From assembly GCA_903813345.2 (NCBI GenBank), contig CAIIXF020000008.1:21622822-21686821 (forward strand): a stretch of 64,000 nucleotides of DNA. Reading direction: 5' to 3'. Below are positions 26,701 to 39,366 of this stretch, in pieces (within the stretch, counting starts at the first letter, position 1; the number at the start of each line of letters is the position of its first letter). Below the pieces are notes generated by a model. The model had not been told where the DNA came from, made no database searches, and worked only from the letters and a program-made list of their open reading frames with translations. Source of the stretch: Owenia fusiformis. Lineage: Eukaryota > Annelida > Polychaeta > Sabellida > Oweniidae. The position numbers and the translations under genes are program-made.

Positions 26701-28072
26701 CTTACAGAAAATTGATAATTGGTTACGATGGAAATGACAATCATACTGAATTTTTAAACTATTTTATAAGTATTGTGTCATTTGTTATATATAAAACATA
26801 TATTCAAGAACTGAATAATGGTATTAAGCGTAATTTTGAAGGCACTATTAAAACTTTAAATTTTGAAATCTGTACTCGTAAAAATGTATTTTTTAAAAAC
26901 AAATGGAAAATGATTAAAACATAACTCATTATACATTATTGTAATTATTGTACCATTGTATTTCTGTATCGTAAAAACCTAAATTGGAATAAACTATATT
27001 TGAAAAAGAAAAAAAAAATCTAGGATAATCTATAATGTGTTATATTTGTAGGTCGTAAAAGAATCCGTCAACTAGCTTGGAATACCAGGTATTTCAGGAG
27101 GCGCCTTCATGAAATGGGTTTCATTATTTATGGAAATAAGGACTCTCCAGTGGTCCCTGTGATGATCTTCATGCCTGCCAAAATTGCGTAAGTCTTAAGA
27201 TATAATACTAATGGTGATGTTTTGTGATGTGTATAAGGGGTCTAAAAATTAGACACAAGAATAAAGGGACCACATGACAGACCCTCCATTAATATATGCA
27301 AATACCCCAACTGCTAAACAAGTACTAACTCTAAAGTGTTGTACTTTATTTATTTTTAGCTGTTTTGGAAGAGAATGCTTGAAGCGTGGCCTGGGTACTG
27401 TAGTGGTTGGTTTCCCAGCGACACCTATAATAGAATCTAGGGCGAGATTCTGTCTCTCTGCAGCACACAGCAAAGACATGCTAGACAAGGTAAGTTCACA
27501 TTAGGTAATGAAATCAGATGTTTGGCATATTCAATCATAGTTTAGAAAAAAAAATTTAACAAAAATACGAGATGTGCTTAGATTTATAGGATACAAGATG
27601 ATCTCATTATCTCATTCATCTGCATTTCTGAGATTTGGGATTTTGTTAAGTACATGCGTATATATTATTGTTGCTTCCATGATACGTGAAAGATTGTTTA
27701 TGATTAAGAAGTCTGTGGAGATGATCAAATTCCAAGAGTAAACCTCAAAATAAAGTGATAGTTTGGCGAAACAGATTCTATTAATCAGTCGCTCTCACTA
27801 TCTGCATTATTTGGTCATTTTTGTGATTTGAGTCCCAATATGTTGAAACTTTTCTGTATACGATTTCCATTAATATTGTGTACTATGTTGTTAAACTTTC
27901 TGTTCAATATAAATGTATTTGCTTGCAGGCCCTAAGTATCATAGATGAAGTGGGAACATTACTACACATGAAGTATTCCAGAAGACCCCCACCCAATATC
28001 AGTGAAAATGACCTGTACCTAGACTTCAATCAACACAGGGATGATAGTGAAGAGAATGGAGTAGTTGCCTAG
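8797..28072 (+). CDS. SPTLC2: Serine palmitoyltransferase long-chain subunit 2 (complete, 12 exons, 554 aa)
   Basis: Catalytic subunit of the ER enzyme that condenses L-serine with palmitoyl-CoA to 3-ketosphinganine, the first step of sphingolipid synthesis, working with SPTLC1. Exons: 8797-8913, 11515-11679, 20178-20332, 20529-20674, 22091-22215, 23209-23302, 23711-23816, 24193-24412, 24719-24845, 27052-27187, 27360-27489, 27929-28072. All have GT/AG ends, all phases match, and the total is 1665 nt including TAG. Residues about 54-71 ([17 protein letters not shown]) form the N-terminal membrane helix. The aminotransferase fold I/II domain follows, with [33 protein letters not shown] (Asp328 and His331 contact PLP) and [12 protein letters not shown], in which Lys363 is the PLP-binding lysine. 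The C-terminal part has [20 protein letters not shown]. Length and exon number match vertebrate SPTLC2. Whether the gene predates the SPTLC2/SPTLC3 split cannot be told here. Start Met: first ATG of exon 1. Confidence 0.96.
8914..11514 (+). other. SPTLC2 intron 1
   Basis: Contains the large inverted-repeat element at 9370-9956. The ORFs at 9218-9538 (+) and 9658-9873 (-) lie on its two arms and are artefacts. The remainder, including ORFs at 10599-10919 and 11099-11374, shows no recognisable protein features. Confidence 0.6.
9370..9956. mobile_element. Long inverted-repeat (foldback/MITE-like) element in SPTLC2 intron 1
   Basis: The left arm (about 9370-9593) carries CCCGTTCCCGGACTATGGTC, GATTACAACATGAGAGAATT and TATCGGCAGAACG. 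The right arm (about 9732-9956) carries the same phrases in inverted order with scattered mismatches (GACTATAGTCCGGGAACAGG near 9911). Arms are about 225 bp with a spacer of about 140 bp. No transposase is visible. I did not find a confident target duplication. Confidence 0.8.
14107..14191. repeat. Perfect-stem hairpin, stem about 32 bp, loop about 20 bases
   Basis: Left arm 14107-14139 begins GGGAGTAAGTCATCCC and continues CCCTCTTATATTCTC. Right arm 14160-14191 is its inverse (GAGAATATAAGAGGGAGGG, then ATGACTTACTCCC). One extra base in the left arm is the only bulge. It could be a very short MITE or a structured RNA on the SPTLC2 pre-mRNA; no known miRNA was recognised. Confidence 0.85.
17414..17555. 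mobile_element. CCCGTAGCCAGG-family MITE
   Basis: Begins CAGGCTCGTAGCCAGGGGG and ends near ATACAGGCCTG. The middle shares ATTCTTTCAAAATCATGCAG and TTTTTCACCATT with the copy at 39367. It is flanked by TTACT on the left and TTAGT on the right, a plausible 5-bp target duplication with one change. Confidence 0.7.
18885..19808. mobile_element. Foldback-type element: terminal inverted repeats made of a 15-bp tandem unit
   Basis: The left array (18893-19062) repeats CATCCCAAGACAACT, CATCCCAAGACATCT and CATCCCAAGACAAGT. The right array (about 19565-19800) is the same unit inverted (GGGATGAGTTGTCTT, GGGATGAGATGTCTT). About 500 bp of AT-rich non-coding sequence separates them. The outermost ends are inverted copies (GGTTTCTAGACAACTC and, inverted, GGTAACAGGACAACTC). 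CCTAGAAT flanks both sides (18877-18884 and 19809-19816), an 8-bp target duplication. Terminal repeats built from subrepeats are the hallmark of Foldback elements; 8-bp duplications are typical of hAT transposition. Non-autonomous. Confidence 0.85.
24477..24672. repeat. Two-copy direct repeat of about 99 bp in SPTLC2 intron 8
   Basis: GATATGGTGTCTGATGGCC starts at 24477 and again at 24576. Both copies continue with AAATGTAGTA, ATCACAGATTCAA, CAGAGACT and AGATCAATGTA. A recent local tandem duplication with a few differences. Confidence 0.8.
25253..27017 (+). mobile_element. 5'-truncated, frame-broken LINE with reverse transcriptase remains
   Basis: Lies in SPTLC2 intron 9, same strand. The first ORF part (to 25683) shows RT motifs [14 protein letters not shown] and QYADDTSLF (catalytic YADD) and IKYLGIFLG. 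The frame then breaks. The second ORF (25794-26924, 376 codons) ends with a zinc-knuckle [17 protein letters not shown] of the zf-RVT type. AATAAA is followed by an A-rich tail. ATCTAGGATAATCTA occurs at both edges (25238-25252 and 27018-27032), a 15-bp target duplication made by insertion. The upstream RT, endonuclease and ORF1 are missing, so it is a dead copy. Clade not certain; L1/Tx1-like by C-terminal layout. Confidence 0.92.
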
Positions 28073-28810
28073 CAATAGGATCTCCTAGAAGACTGCATCT
28101 TCTGTGATGATTTCTACCAATTTTATATGATGCACAAATGTAACAGAGTCAATTGAACAAGTGTTAAAATGAACATAGCCAATCTTGAGTTGCCAGCTTT
28201 TTTCAAGACCATGATCAATGTACTGTACTGCTCCAAGGGTAGAGAATTTGATGGCCCAATTTTTTATTTTCTAAAATCTTTCCCATTTGGTCTCATGCAA
28301 ACCCATTGAATGGTGCATTACAGGAACTCAAATTAAATCTACTATGTAAGATATCAAAACATTTAATTTTGAGTATATCATTGATAAATTACTAAATGGT
28401 TTAAACATTTTTGAAATTTCTTTAACCAAACTAATTTAAAATAGCTTGAAATAGTGTATTCATGATAAGATGTGTGCTGTTCAGTTAGAGAGAGTGTATG
28501 TGAGGACATTTCCATTATATGTATGATGTTGGATTTTCTGTGTTTGAATATAAGTATGCGATATACAGTAGTATATGGGAAACACCGGTGTTTGTGAGTA
28601 TGAATGTGTAATTGAGTAATGTAATGTTGTAGATGTGTAATACTTCCAATGCATATCTGATATTGCATTTTACCTATGTAACCAATATAATCATTGTATA
28701 AGGGAATGTATCTATGTACAATGTATCTATGTATAATTTATGAGAAAAAAAACTGCATTTCACAAATTCAATGAATTTTTTCATATGCCACAAAATAAAT
28801 CTAAAATGTC
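28073..28810 (+). other. Probable SPTLC2 3' UTR
   Basis: After the TAG at 28070-28072 the sequence is AT-rich with no reading frame. AATAAA hexamers occur at about 28793 and, further on, near 30575, 30830, 30905 and 31165, so the transcript end cannot be fixed. A 143-codon ORF at 28978-29409 has no recognisable family and could lie in a longer UTR. Confidence 0.4.
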
Positions 28811-31226
28811 ACTGATCAGCCCAAAACTTTTTGTTTCTACATTACTCTTCATAAATCTGTATATTGATATGTTCCCTTTAAGAGGCTTATAATGATTAAA
28901 GTCTGTAAACTGGTTGTGTGCTTTAAGTCGATCTATATTCTGCGCTATATGTTACAAAATCACGTGCAATCTGTCTAATGAAGATAGCTACGCAATCACT
29001 TGACATAAAAATTGTAAATGGGGTTGATTCGAGTGTTGTATATGAAATGGTTGGGATTTTATCAAACACTGGGGTTCTTGCTCAGGATCTGATATCAGAT
29101 ATCAAAATGGCACTTCGGACCAATTACATTTGTTTGTATACATATCTAATGGATAAAAGTAAACTTGAAATGAGCTGGGGACCACTCCCTATTCCTATCA
29201 ACCCTTGTACAATTTTGAATGCCCTGACTTGTTGCATTCTTCAATTGTATCACAATTCACCTGGAAGGAGTTTTAAAAAATGTAAAACAATATTGGATTG
29301 GATATTTTTGAAAAACAGCCTCCAATGTATAAAATTGCCATTTGTGTATTTTTCAAACCATGATAATTTATATTCTAGATTTGTACCATGTATGTATCTT
29401 AGATCATAGCGTATTTATAAGCATAGTCATACCTGTACACCAAATGTATTTCAGAATAATCCGTCACGTTTAGCGAACTAATAAGACCAATTTTTAACTG
29501 CTGATTTAGTATGAATGAGATATTTATTTTACATGTAAGCATATCACCTCAATTTTTTAGAGTCATAATTATCCAAAATTGAAACTCACTAAATGCAAAA
29601 TTACACTAGTGATTTACAGAACAGCGCCAGTCAAACTTGCTTTTTCAGTACTGCACATTGCATGAGTTCAGTCTAAATGATACTGACTGCAAGATTAATT
29701 TTGATTAGCAACTGGCTATAAACAGAACCATGTAAGGCAGTATTTTGAATTTTTGCTCGCAGTCTTGAGCATAACATCAAAACATGTGAGCTATTTAGCT
29801 ATATCATGGTTAGTGATCTTAATTGGCCACATTTTCAAGGTGTCCATATGACTGACCTTGAAGGCATCTTATTCTGCTTTATTATGACTCATATCAAGTC
29901 TAGGTAAGTGCATTTAAAGGTGGCAGATCAACAATGTTCATCCCTGTTGGGTATATCTCTCATGACATATTTTGTACATCCAGTACAATATCTTTATTGA
30001 GGAGAGTGAAACAAGCACAAATAGTTGAATTCTTAACAGCAGAATTTATAATCAATATAATGTTCCTGTTAAGTCTTTTACTGGTATTTATTTTATATTC
30101 CAGAGTAGAGTTTAATTATTTGTGTTAATGCTTGTCACATATTGAAATTAGTATTATATTTGGGAGAAGGGGAGGATCAGTACACATTATTTGAACTTGG
30201 CCTGTTAGAATGACTGCTTATCAAGTGGGGAAAATTGGATGTACATTATATCAGTTATATTTATAACATCAAAGCAAGATTTACTCTGTAAATGACTGTT
30301 AAAGTTGTGATAAACATATTTATGAAATATTGTTATACTTGTATATTTGTGTGCATATTGTATATGTATGTATGGTCATTGTTTTGAAATATTTATCTTG
30401 CATCACAAAAATGCAATGCTATATTTGTAGAGTAAAGTTACTGGGTGACCTGAATGTGTTATCAACAGAATTGTTTATGATACTTTCTGAAGACCTTGTT
30501 TTGTAGATTTTGTCCATAGATTGTATATGGAAAATTTTGTTTAATTATAAAGAACAATTATATTAGTGAAATAGAATAAATGTTATGTAGGTAGTCTTAA
30601 GTTGTTTACAAATTTAAAATTCTTTAAATAGTTGATTCATATGATGATTCAATAACAGATACTTTTTGACTGATAAGATTGTAAATAACTTATTGTATAA
30701 TTGTAAATATTGTGATATAAATAAGATCATATATATACAGAGTTTGATTACAATTTGATACAAAGCTAAAATATCATTTTTGTACATTTAATATTATCTA
30801 GGAGTATTTTATGATTGTATATAAAATAAACAAGATAAGAATGGACCAATTTGGTTAATTGATACATAGAATTTTTGATACGAGGTAGAAATGACAAGTA
30901 TTTGAAATAAAAAGTTGGTTGTAAAATCTAGGCTAACTGATGTAAAATTATTTGTGTTATACGCTCTTTGCATCTGTTATAAAAATACATAAATAAATAC
31001 TTTCCTGAATATGTCATAAAAGTAACTTTGAGGTCACTAGTCACATACAGATATAGTATTTGTACATATGATACATATTCTGATGTTATAATGATATGTT
31101 GTAATGCATTTTTAATGAAATGCACATTTCTGATTCTGCTTATTTGAGATTATAGCAATTGTATGAATAAATCAAGACTTATGCAAACATTATTTTTCTG
31201 AAAACCCACCATTTATTAATTATATA

Positions 31227-31525
31227 CAGGATGGGCCAATAGATACTCTTAAATTGAATTTTTGTTTTGTTGACCAATCTTATGTTGTATATAGCATGTA
31301 TATTTTCTATGATTAGCAGTTTTTGTAAATTTTTATTGCAAATTAGAGCTTATATTTTGATTTCTATAAAGAAGTGTGATTTACAGTGTATAATTGCTTG
31401 CCAGTGTGTAAATACATTGATCTGACAATATGATGTCAGTATATTAAATATTGTGTCTTGTTTGAATTACTCAGATGCGAGTAGGTAGTTACCAGTTTCG
31501 CCACCAGGTAGCTGATTCGGTGGAA
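31227..31525. mobile_element. Degraded element related to the one at 58455-59300
   Basis: Starts TACAGGATGGGCCAATAGAT and ends near AGTTTCGCCACCAGGTAGCT. The element at 58455-59300 has AGCCACCTGGTGGTGAAACT at its left and TTGGCCCACCCTGTAT at its right, the same two ends inverted as a whole. TACAGGGTGGGCCAA resembles a Tc1/mariner-type terminus. Low-level evidence only. Confidence 0.35.
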
Positions 31526-32814
31526 ATAACATGGCAGGGTATTACAAAATTCCCTTAAACTTGAATATTCATCAGTTTTAGTGGTTCACTTTTCATATTA
31601 CCCTTATGTATCTGATAGTTATACAAATTAAAATATGTCCAGTAAAAGAAAATATTATCTGCCCAACACAAGAAAAGATATTTCCATTTTTGTGATTTTA
31701 CAACATGGGGGCTATGGGGAATCTCCCCAACCTAGAAGTCACATTTTCAAAGAAAATTAAATTTTTCAAGTTGATAAACTCTTTTCAAAACCATATTTCT
31801 AGATGTAATTTTACATGTAGATTCCAAATATGACATCAGTTTGACTTTTGAATTTTTAATGATGTAAATCAAGATTATTTCTACTCCCATCTGGGATATT
31901 GAACACTGATACAGATGTTGAATCACTTTTGCTTCATAGGCCCAAGAACATGTATACAATCGAATCTAAGTCCTCTAAGAAAATATATTCTACTTAGGAC
32001 TTGCAGATTCTGATTCGAATTTCAATTTGCATTAATTATTCATGTTCCCGAGCCTTTGTATTGGTTTGTTCACTTTCTGTTTCGAATTAAACTACTGTAC
32101 ATTCAAAGTAAAGGGGGTCATTGCCTATTTCGGAAATACACCAAAATCAGAACTTTGATACACACCTTCTTTTCTGAGAACTTGAATTAACTTGTTCACA
32201 AAGATAGTGAATAAATTGCCATTTAGAAATTAAAAGAGATGATATGCTGCTTATTGTGTCATGCCTTGATAATTGCAGGCTGTTATGACAGGTTGATGCT
32301 TTTCTATTGAGTCGGATATCTCAAATCATTTTCAGATATTTTTGGAATTATAAGGGACTCGTCCATTCTCTTAGTACTTCTCATAATACATAACACAGTC
32401 CATTTCTCAGACATTTCAGCAAGATAACAGATCCAACAAGAATTTGATTAGCTCTAAATAAAATTTAATTGACCACAAGTTGGCTCTTGTATTAAGGGAA
32501 AGGTGGTAGGTTTCTTTGTTAACATTGGGGTCAGCAATGTGCAACATATACGTATATGTAACGTTAATTCTTTCCACAAATACTCAAGAAACATAAGAAA
32601 AGTAGTATAGGTTGTATTTATTTTGTATTTTTAACAATATTTCATTTTACAGGCTACATAAATGATTTAATACAGTACATTCTTAAATTAATCTTATAAA
32701 TTCAAGATATTGTCTCATCATGTGAAAGAAATTAGGATCATGGTCCTGATTTGATGACATTTTATAACTACATTAAATTTTAAATATACTCTCATCTCAT
32801 CCCTAACAATATTT

Positions 32815-33090
32815 TTGTCCTGGTGTTACAATATTTCAACTTTAGTATCACATCATCTCACCAATGTAGTCAAACTGTTTCAACCCAAACATTTTAATAT
32901 CTTTTTCTTGGTATCATCTCACACCTGGTGTGACAATATATTATCATTGGTGTTACAATGTTTCACCATGGGTGTGGCACAATTTCAACTTTGATTTTAC
33001 AATTCATATACTGTGATCAGGTGATAAAGTGTGACAATATATTTATCACAATGTTTTACTGCGGATGTAACATCATTTCAACTTTAATTT
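32815..33090. repeat. Degenerate tandem phrases 'GTGTTACAATRTTTCA'
   Basis: Phrases such as GGTGTTACAATATTTCAAC, GGTGTTACAATGTTTCACC and GTGTGACAATATATT recur irregularly, mixed with ATCTCA motifs, directly left of the mariner. Loosely repetitive; no clear period. Confidence 0.4.
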
Positions 33091-33097
33091 TACAATA

Positions 33098-34183
33098 CGA
33101 GGGGTGATCAATAAGTAATGGACGCTTTTTTACACGGATGCTTCTTATAGACCAATACCTTCGATTTTCCTACCAGTGATACATCATTCAATTATCTATC
33201 AACTCTGAAGATTTGAAAACAAAACATGTAATATATTTTGATATATCTTTATTTCCGAGAAGGAGGTATAGGTACCCGGGACCGACATTTACGTCAAACA
33301 TTCTGAAGTTATTTTAGCTTGTTTAACATGCAACGCAGTTGAATGCAGGCTGAACAAAACAAACCATTATGGTCATGAATTACCCCATTTTGTTATGCCA
33401 TAGTTGATTTTGAATATTTCATCATCACTATGTGGTATTCATGCCACATTCATTCTACAGGGCCCTCTACATAGGTGTCATCAACTGCTACATGTACACA
33501 ATTCCTCATCCTCTTAACTCAAGATTGTGAGACAAGGCTGAATCTATTCTCTGACATGGTAGCAAGATGCAGTTGCACGGGTTGTTTTATTTCATCAATG
33601 TCAATAAACCTGCGTCCCTTCTCTATAGAAATAAGTGGTATAAGAATAAATAAGTCACATGTGGGCAGATCTGGACAATATGGTGCATTGGCCAAGGGCT
33701 CAATTTTGAGGTCCAGGGATATTGTTTTCTGAACATTTTGAGATATGTGGGCATGTGAATTGTCCATATGGAGTGGGGCGTTTCCTTCTCTCACCAACCC
33801 CTTCTTCCTCAATACTTCCTCAAATTGACATGCAAACCCCGACCATACAACACTCTGACATCACATCACTTACTAATTACGTGTAACCAGTCAGCAAAAT
33901 ATTTCAAACAACACAACACTTGTTGCCTATAAAAAAGTTTAAATGTAACTGAAATTTGCCAAACTGGCCAAAAACTGAATATGTGACGTAAATGTCGGTC
34001 CCGGGGTACCTGTACTTCCTTCACGGAAATAAGGATAGATCAACATGTATTATATATTTTGTCTTCAAATCTTCAGAATTGATAGATAATTGAATAATAT
34101 ATCACTGGTAGGAAAACCAAAGGGATTGGTCCATAAAAAGTATATGTGTAAAAAAGCGTCCATTACTTATTGATCACCCCTCG
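33098..34183 (-). mobile_element. Internally deleted mariner with unusually long terminal inverted repeats
   Basis: Ends CGAGGGGTGATCAATAAGTA and its inverse, flanked by TA on both sides (33096-33097 and 34184-34185), as expected for mariner insertion. The terminal repeats extend about 199 bp (33098-33296 and 33984-34183), both ending at ACATTTACGTCA. Between them, a minus-strand ORF (33519-33812) retains the C-terminal DD34D transposase region: LHMDNSHAHIS (like HxDNARPHxA) and NAPYCPDLPTCDLF (like HPPYSPDLAPCDYF). The N-terminal HTH region is missing. Total 1086 bp; non-autonomous. Confidence 0.93.
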
Positions 34184-34739
34184 TACATGTACTGTGAGAT
34201 GTCACATTTTGCCCTTAGTGTTAAAGTCCCCGTGTAATGTTTGAATATATGTTTTTATCATTCATTTACTATTTTTCATGACTTTAAAAGTTTTTTTAGA
34301 GATCTTTGGAAAAAAAAAGTTTTTGAAAAAAAGATGCCAGCTTTTCATTTCTCAAATATTCAAATTTCCCACAATTTTTCAAAAAAAAGTTGATATCTTT
34401 TAATCCAAATATTCCACCATACATTCCAAAAAAGATTATCTTTTTAACACCTATGCAAATATTGAACAAAGGGCACACAAATTCAATAATAAAATGCCAT
34501 ATCTAATGTGCCACTTCAATGTTTTTTGCATATCAAAAATAGTTTGCAACCTGAATGATATCATCAATGAGTGATGTCATCCCTTATCAAACGATATGGG
34601 TAACCTCTAAAAGTTAGTTTTAAAGAAATTCACGATTTTTCGAACAAAAAGTCCTTCAAAAACCACTTTTTGAAATTCAAAAAAAAGTTTCTCATATCAC
34701 ACTTTGATAACATTGGGTAAGGCTACAATATAAGCCAAA

Positions 34740-35170
34740 GTGGTCTTTATATGGGGACTTTTTAATGGCAGCCATTTTGAAATTCAGCATCCACTTTGAA
34801 AATCTTTCTAGAACAGCGTAGCTCCTTTTCCCTAGGCATCAGCATATAAAATTTGAACCAAATCCGTCAACTAGTACATTGTTTCATGAAAAAATGGCAG
34901 CCATTTTGAAATTCACCCCCATCTTGAAAAAATCTTTCTTGAACAAATCTACTTTATCCCTAGGCATCATCATATAAAACTTGAACCAAACCCTTCACTG
35001 GTATATGAGTTATCAAAGATTATTATTTTGATATTTAGCAGACATTTTGAAAATCTCTTCTTCAGCATAGCTTCTTTGTCCCCTGGCATCAGCAAACAAA
35101 ATTTGAATCAATTCTGTCAACCTCTAGTATTTGATTTATCAAATATTACATTTTTTTATGAAAATTCTGG
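34740..35170. repeat. Degenerate tandem block, unit about 125 bp, 'GGCAGCCATTTTGAAATTC'
   Basis: GGCAGCCATTTTGAAATTCA is repeated, and the phrases AATCTTTCT..GAACA and CCCTAGGCATCA.CATATAAAA recur near 34801, 34931 and 35051. In structure (GCCATTTT palindrome, then AAATTTGAACCAAAT) it resembles the block at 1030-1760 and the one at 42850-43345. Confidence 0.65.
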
Positions 35171-38100
35171 ATGTATGACATCATGTGAAGTGAGAGCTTT
35201 ATATCCGCAATGTGGATCTTGAAAGTATAAGCTGTTTTGGGCTAGAAATATGGCCTAAATACCATGCCATGGGATACAACTCACAATTCAGACCATAGTC
35301 CATTGATGACACTTGACAACACACTTGGAACAACTGAACCACATAAAATGTATACAAAACAAATGTATAAATTGAATGTCCTCATCCATTTTAACCTTTG
35401 TGATATGTACATGTAAAAATCCTATATCTGTCCATAGTTTATAGGCTGATTTTTCAGTTCTCTGCAGTCACTACTTATTGGTTCCTAAGGATCTCCTTAT
35501 TCTAGAATGATAAAAAATTATATAATTCATAGTACATGTAGTTTAATCCATTGATCCATTAGGGAGGAAAGACCCCATGTTACCATGTGGTCCATTTTTT
35601 ATTGACTTTTGGTATCATCAACTCATTCTAGTATGGCTGTAGCGAAGGCCCATATTGGATTCTATACTTGGGTGGCCACTGTATGTAGGATTATCTCAGT
35701 ATTGTGGATTCTCAATCATATGCGGGTTGATCATAAAGTTGTCATAATATCTCTCCAATTTCTTTATTTTTCAATATATTTTAATGAAATTTTCACAGAA
35801 TGTGCAGCATAGAATGTCTTATTAATTCATTAAAAACATTTAGTTTAACAGAAATATTAGATAAGAAATGGTTGCCATAGTAACTGGAAATCAAGGCAAC
35901 AACCGGGGCGAATAAAAGTAATTGAGAGAATGGGTCTTATTAACCATGTTAACACACATAATAAACTCTCATAAATTACCAAACACGTTAAAATGTTAAC
36001 TTGAATTTGTTGTTCAGTGCTTTTACTATTAAGAAAATGATCATGTGGATTGAGTAATGTCATAGGGGATGCTTTCATGCTTCATTAGATGTGATACCAG
36101 AGTCTGAGACTCATAGCTAATGATCAGAAATGACTGAGTAAGAAAAAAATAAAATTCATGCTGATAAAATGTTATGTTAAGTTTGTAAGATCCTTTGCTC
36201 AGACTAAACATGATCTAAAACAAATATATTTCTAAGATATCAACAAAATTACACCCTGTGTGTGATCTGAACATGTTAAAAATGAACTAAAGGGGCAAAA
36301 TCAATTTTCCTCGGGGTAATTGACAAAACAGTCATAGGATCTAACAGTCACTTCTAATGAAGCATAACAATCATCCATTTTGAGATCACACAATTCACAT
36401 CACATGATCATTATAATAGTTCAAAACAGTCAAGGATACATATTATTTGACAATTTAATGTGTTTGATAGCTTATTTGACAACTTATTATGTATTTAAAC
36501 ATGGTTAAAAGGAGCTATTCTTGCTACTTTTAAAGGTTTGAAAATATAGAAAACGGAAAGACATTCCAGATTTCAAGATTTGTGTATTTGCAATCAGAGT
36601 TCCTTGGTCAATGGGGGGAGCAACAAGCTATTTCTAGAATGTATTTTAGATCTATGTCATATTGAAAGAATGTTTCAAGGTAGTGGGACAAATTTTAAAC
36701 CTGTTGCGTATTGTGCCACTATATCAGAGGCCTGATTCTCGAAAACATTGTAGACAATAATATTATTTAAAGTGTTTCTTATGATGTTACTGATAATACA
36801 ATCATAATTCATTCAATCTTTGATACACAGGTCATATATTTTTCATTGTACATGGCCTGCCTTAATTCTAGACTAGCAGAAAAATGTCACATTCTAGAAA
36901 TGTTCCCCAGCAGTTCATCCACATTCAACAAACTTTCAAATGTTTGACACAATGCAAAAATGTGTACACTCCCTTCAAAAGTTTGGCAACTCTTTTCCTT
37001 GAATATCATGTTAAAAACTGTTTATGTTTGAATTAAAAAACTCAATTATAGTAGGTTGGAAATTTCTGGTTTTGATAATTTCTTTTAAAATTGCTTTAAC
37101 ATGTTGTCTAATAGGGAATTTAGAGTTGCCAGACTTTTGGAGGGAAGTGTAGATTTAAGAGAGGCATAATCTCTAGGCAATAAAAACATAAGTTTCTTAA
37201 TTTCTATATTTTTTTACTAATACAGTGTATTTGTGACACATTCTGATATATACCAAACTACACCACTTCTACATATATTTTATCATTATAGATACTATAA
37301 AATATGTATTATTATTATGAAACACATTGTAAATACATGCATCACTATGAGATATAAAAGTGTAGAATATACTGTGATTTTATATACATATTTACACTGT
37401 ACAAAACACAATTAATTACAATGTTGAATCTCAATAAAAATGGAGGATAACAAACATGCTTTTCTTTTTTAAGTTGATTCAGAATTCACTGTATTTCAGT
37501 AAGGCCCTTACAATTAATTGTCTGTTTAATGGTGCCTACCACATGGATAGTGTCCACACTCCTATCATACCAGGAATTACTGAAGCACACAGTTAAATTT
37601 GTGAATGGATATTACCCATGTGATCAGTGTATAAAAAAATGATAAGACCAATCTGTAGTCTTTGTAGTATGTATAATTTGCTTTCATTTTTGACAAGTTT
37701 TGTCTTTTGACATTTTATAGTAAAATAGGAAATAGAAAGCCTGGTTAGCTAATTAGTCTTTCAAAATAAAATCCAGTTAAACAGATAATTAATGTGTAGA
37801 GGCCTTAAATATGCTTATAAAGCACACATAGCTGATACCTCAAATCAAGAGCAACATTTGAAGTTGAAATAGCAAGCAATTCATGCCTGAGTCAGGAAAG
37901 TACATCAAAGGGGCTAACCATCAGATTATGGGAATGACCTAACCTTTAAAAATATAAATATTATGACCCTGAAGAAAGAACGAAAACGAAGAAAAGAAAT
38001 TCTGAATCGGGTAGTTCTACAAAGAACCTGCGTAAGTGGAACGCCCTTGGGACCACAAAAAAGTGTTCCAATTGTGAGATGTTCCATTTGCAGAGGTTCA

Positions 38101-38424
38101 TTAACATGGAGCCAATGGGCAGCAGGAGTTGTTTCACAGAGGTCTTTTACTTAGCCAGTTTCTACTGTACATGGTTGGTTGAGATTTGATAGGAAGGAAA
38201 TTCTGGATAATAGGCTAGGTCCCAGCAATACTAATGGATGCCCCTATGATGAAGAAGGCACTTTTACAATGGGAATGTAGTGCTTGAATACAGTTTAATT
38301 GTGCAAAATACATACAATTGTTCTAATATCTGAGTAGGGAGCTGTTGAAAATGCATAATTTCAAAAACACCTGTACAGATATTTCAAAATAGTTTCAAAC
38401 ATTTCCTTAAGTATCATATAGCAT

Positions 38425-38820
38425 ATAAAGGGTGGGTCAAAGAAGTTTTACACAAAAGCCTACCTTCATAATACTAACAGTATGTTGCATGAATGACATA
38501 CCATTGGAAAGATCATTTTATTTCAATGAAGAAATGATATATCACTTTATCAAAATGATTAATATCATTTTGTGGACCAAGGGGCACATTGTTTAACAAC
38601 CAAATGATTATGTCATGAATGGCAAGTTCAAAAACCAAGAAACCAACCATGTGGCACTAATTTAGTGTAAGTGCCTTAATCACATGGTATGTACATGTAT
38701 CATCTTCTTGGGAGATGACTATCTATCCAGTGGTATATCATTCATGCATAGTTCTGCTAGTATTTTCTGAAAATAACCTAAATGTAAAACTGAATTTTTT
38801 GTTTTGACTCACCCTGAATA
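38425..38820. mobile_element. Possible mariner-type MITE
   Basis: The left end, ATAAAGGGTGGGTCAAAG, and the inverse of the right end, TATTCAGGGTGAGTCAAAAC, match over about 16 positions and are bordered by TA. About 390 bp, no ORF. The ends resemble other GGGTGGGYCAA termini in this window. Confidence 0.45.
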
Positions 38821-39366
38821 TATTTTGCAGTGGAAACTCTCTTTTGGTGATTCAAGGTGTGTACATTTAATTTCAAGCAATCTCCTAATTCCAATGCATA
38901 AGAGAGCTTTGTGAAGTTCAAAATTACCCTGAAAGGCCTTAATCTAAAATGCTTTCTTTTAAAACATTATATATTCTAATGGTAACCTTACTATTAAGAT
39001 CATTTGCATTCTTGTCATTCTGATATCTTTAACTTTTATATCTCTCCCACTGAACTTTCCAACAGAGGTTCTTGCAGATCCGAGGAACAAGAAATAATAT
39101 ATTGGAGATTGTGATAGTATAAAATACATATTATTTCATTATTCATACAGTTGTATCAGGGAAGATATTGTGAATTACACCACAGTCTGACATTCAACAT
39201 CTTAATATTGCTTCACTCCTGAGAGGCCTTTAACAATGAGTGCTGAATACAATTGCATTTCAAAATCCACTTATATTGATATGCATGTGTTATATATGTA
39301 GTTGAGAAAATTGTCTTAATGGAAACTTTCTGAATTGTAATTCAAACTATTTTGAATAAAACCTCC

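Noticed and set aside
28978-29409. 143-codon ORF downstream of SPTLC2
   Set aside because: No domain, no similarity I recognise, AT-rich composition; could be a chance frame in a 3' UTR.
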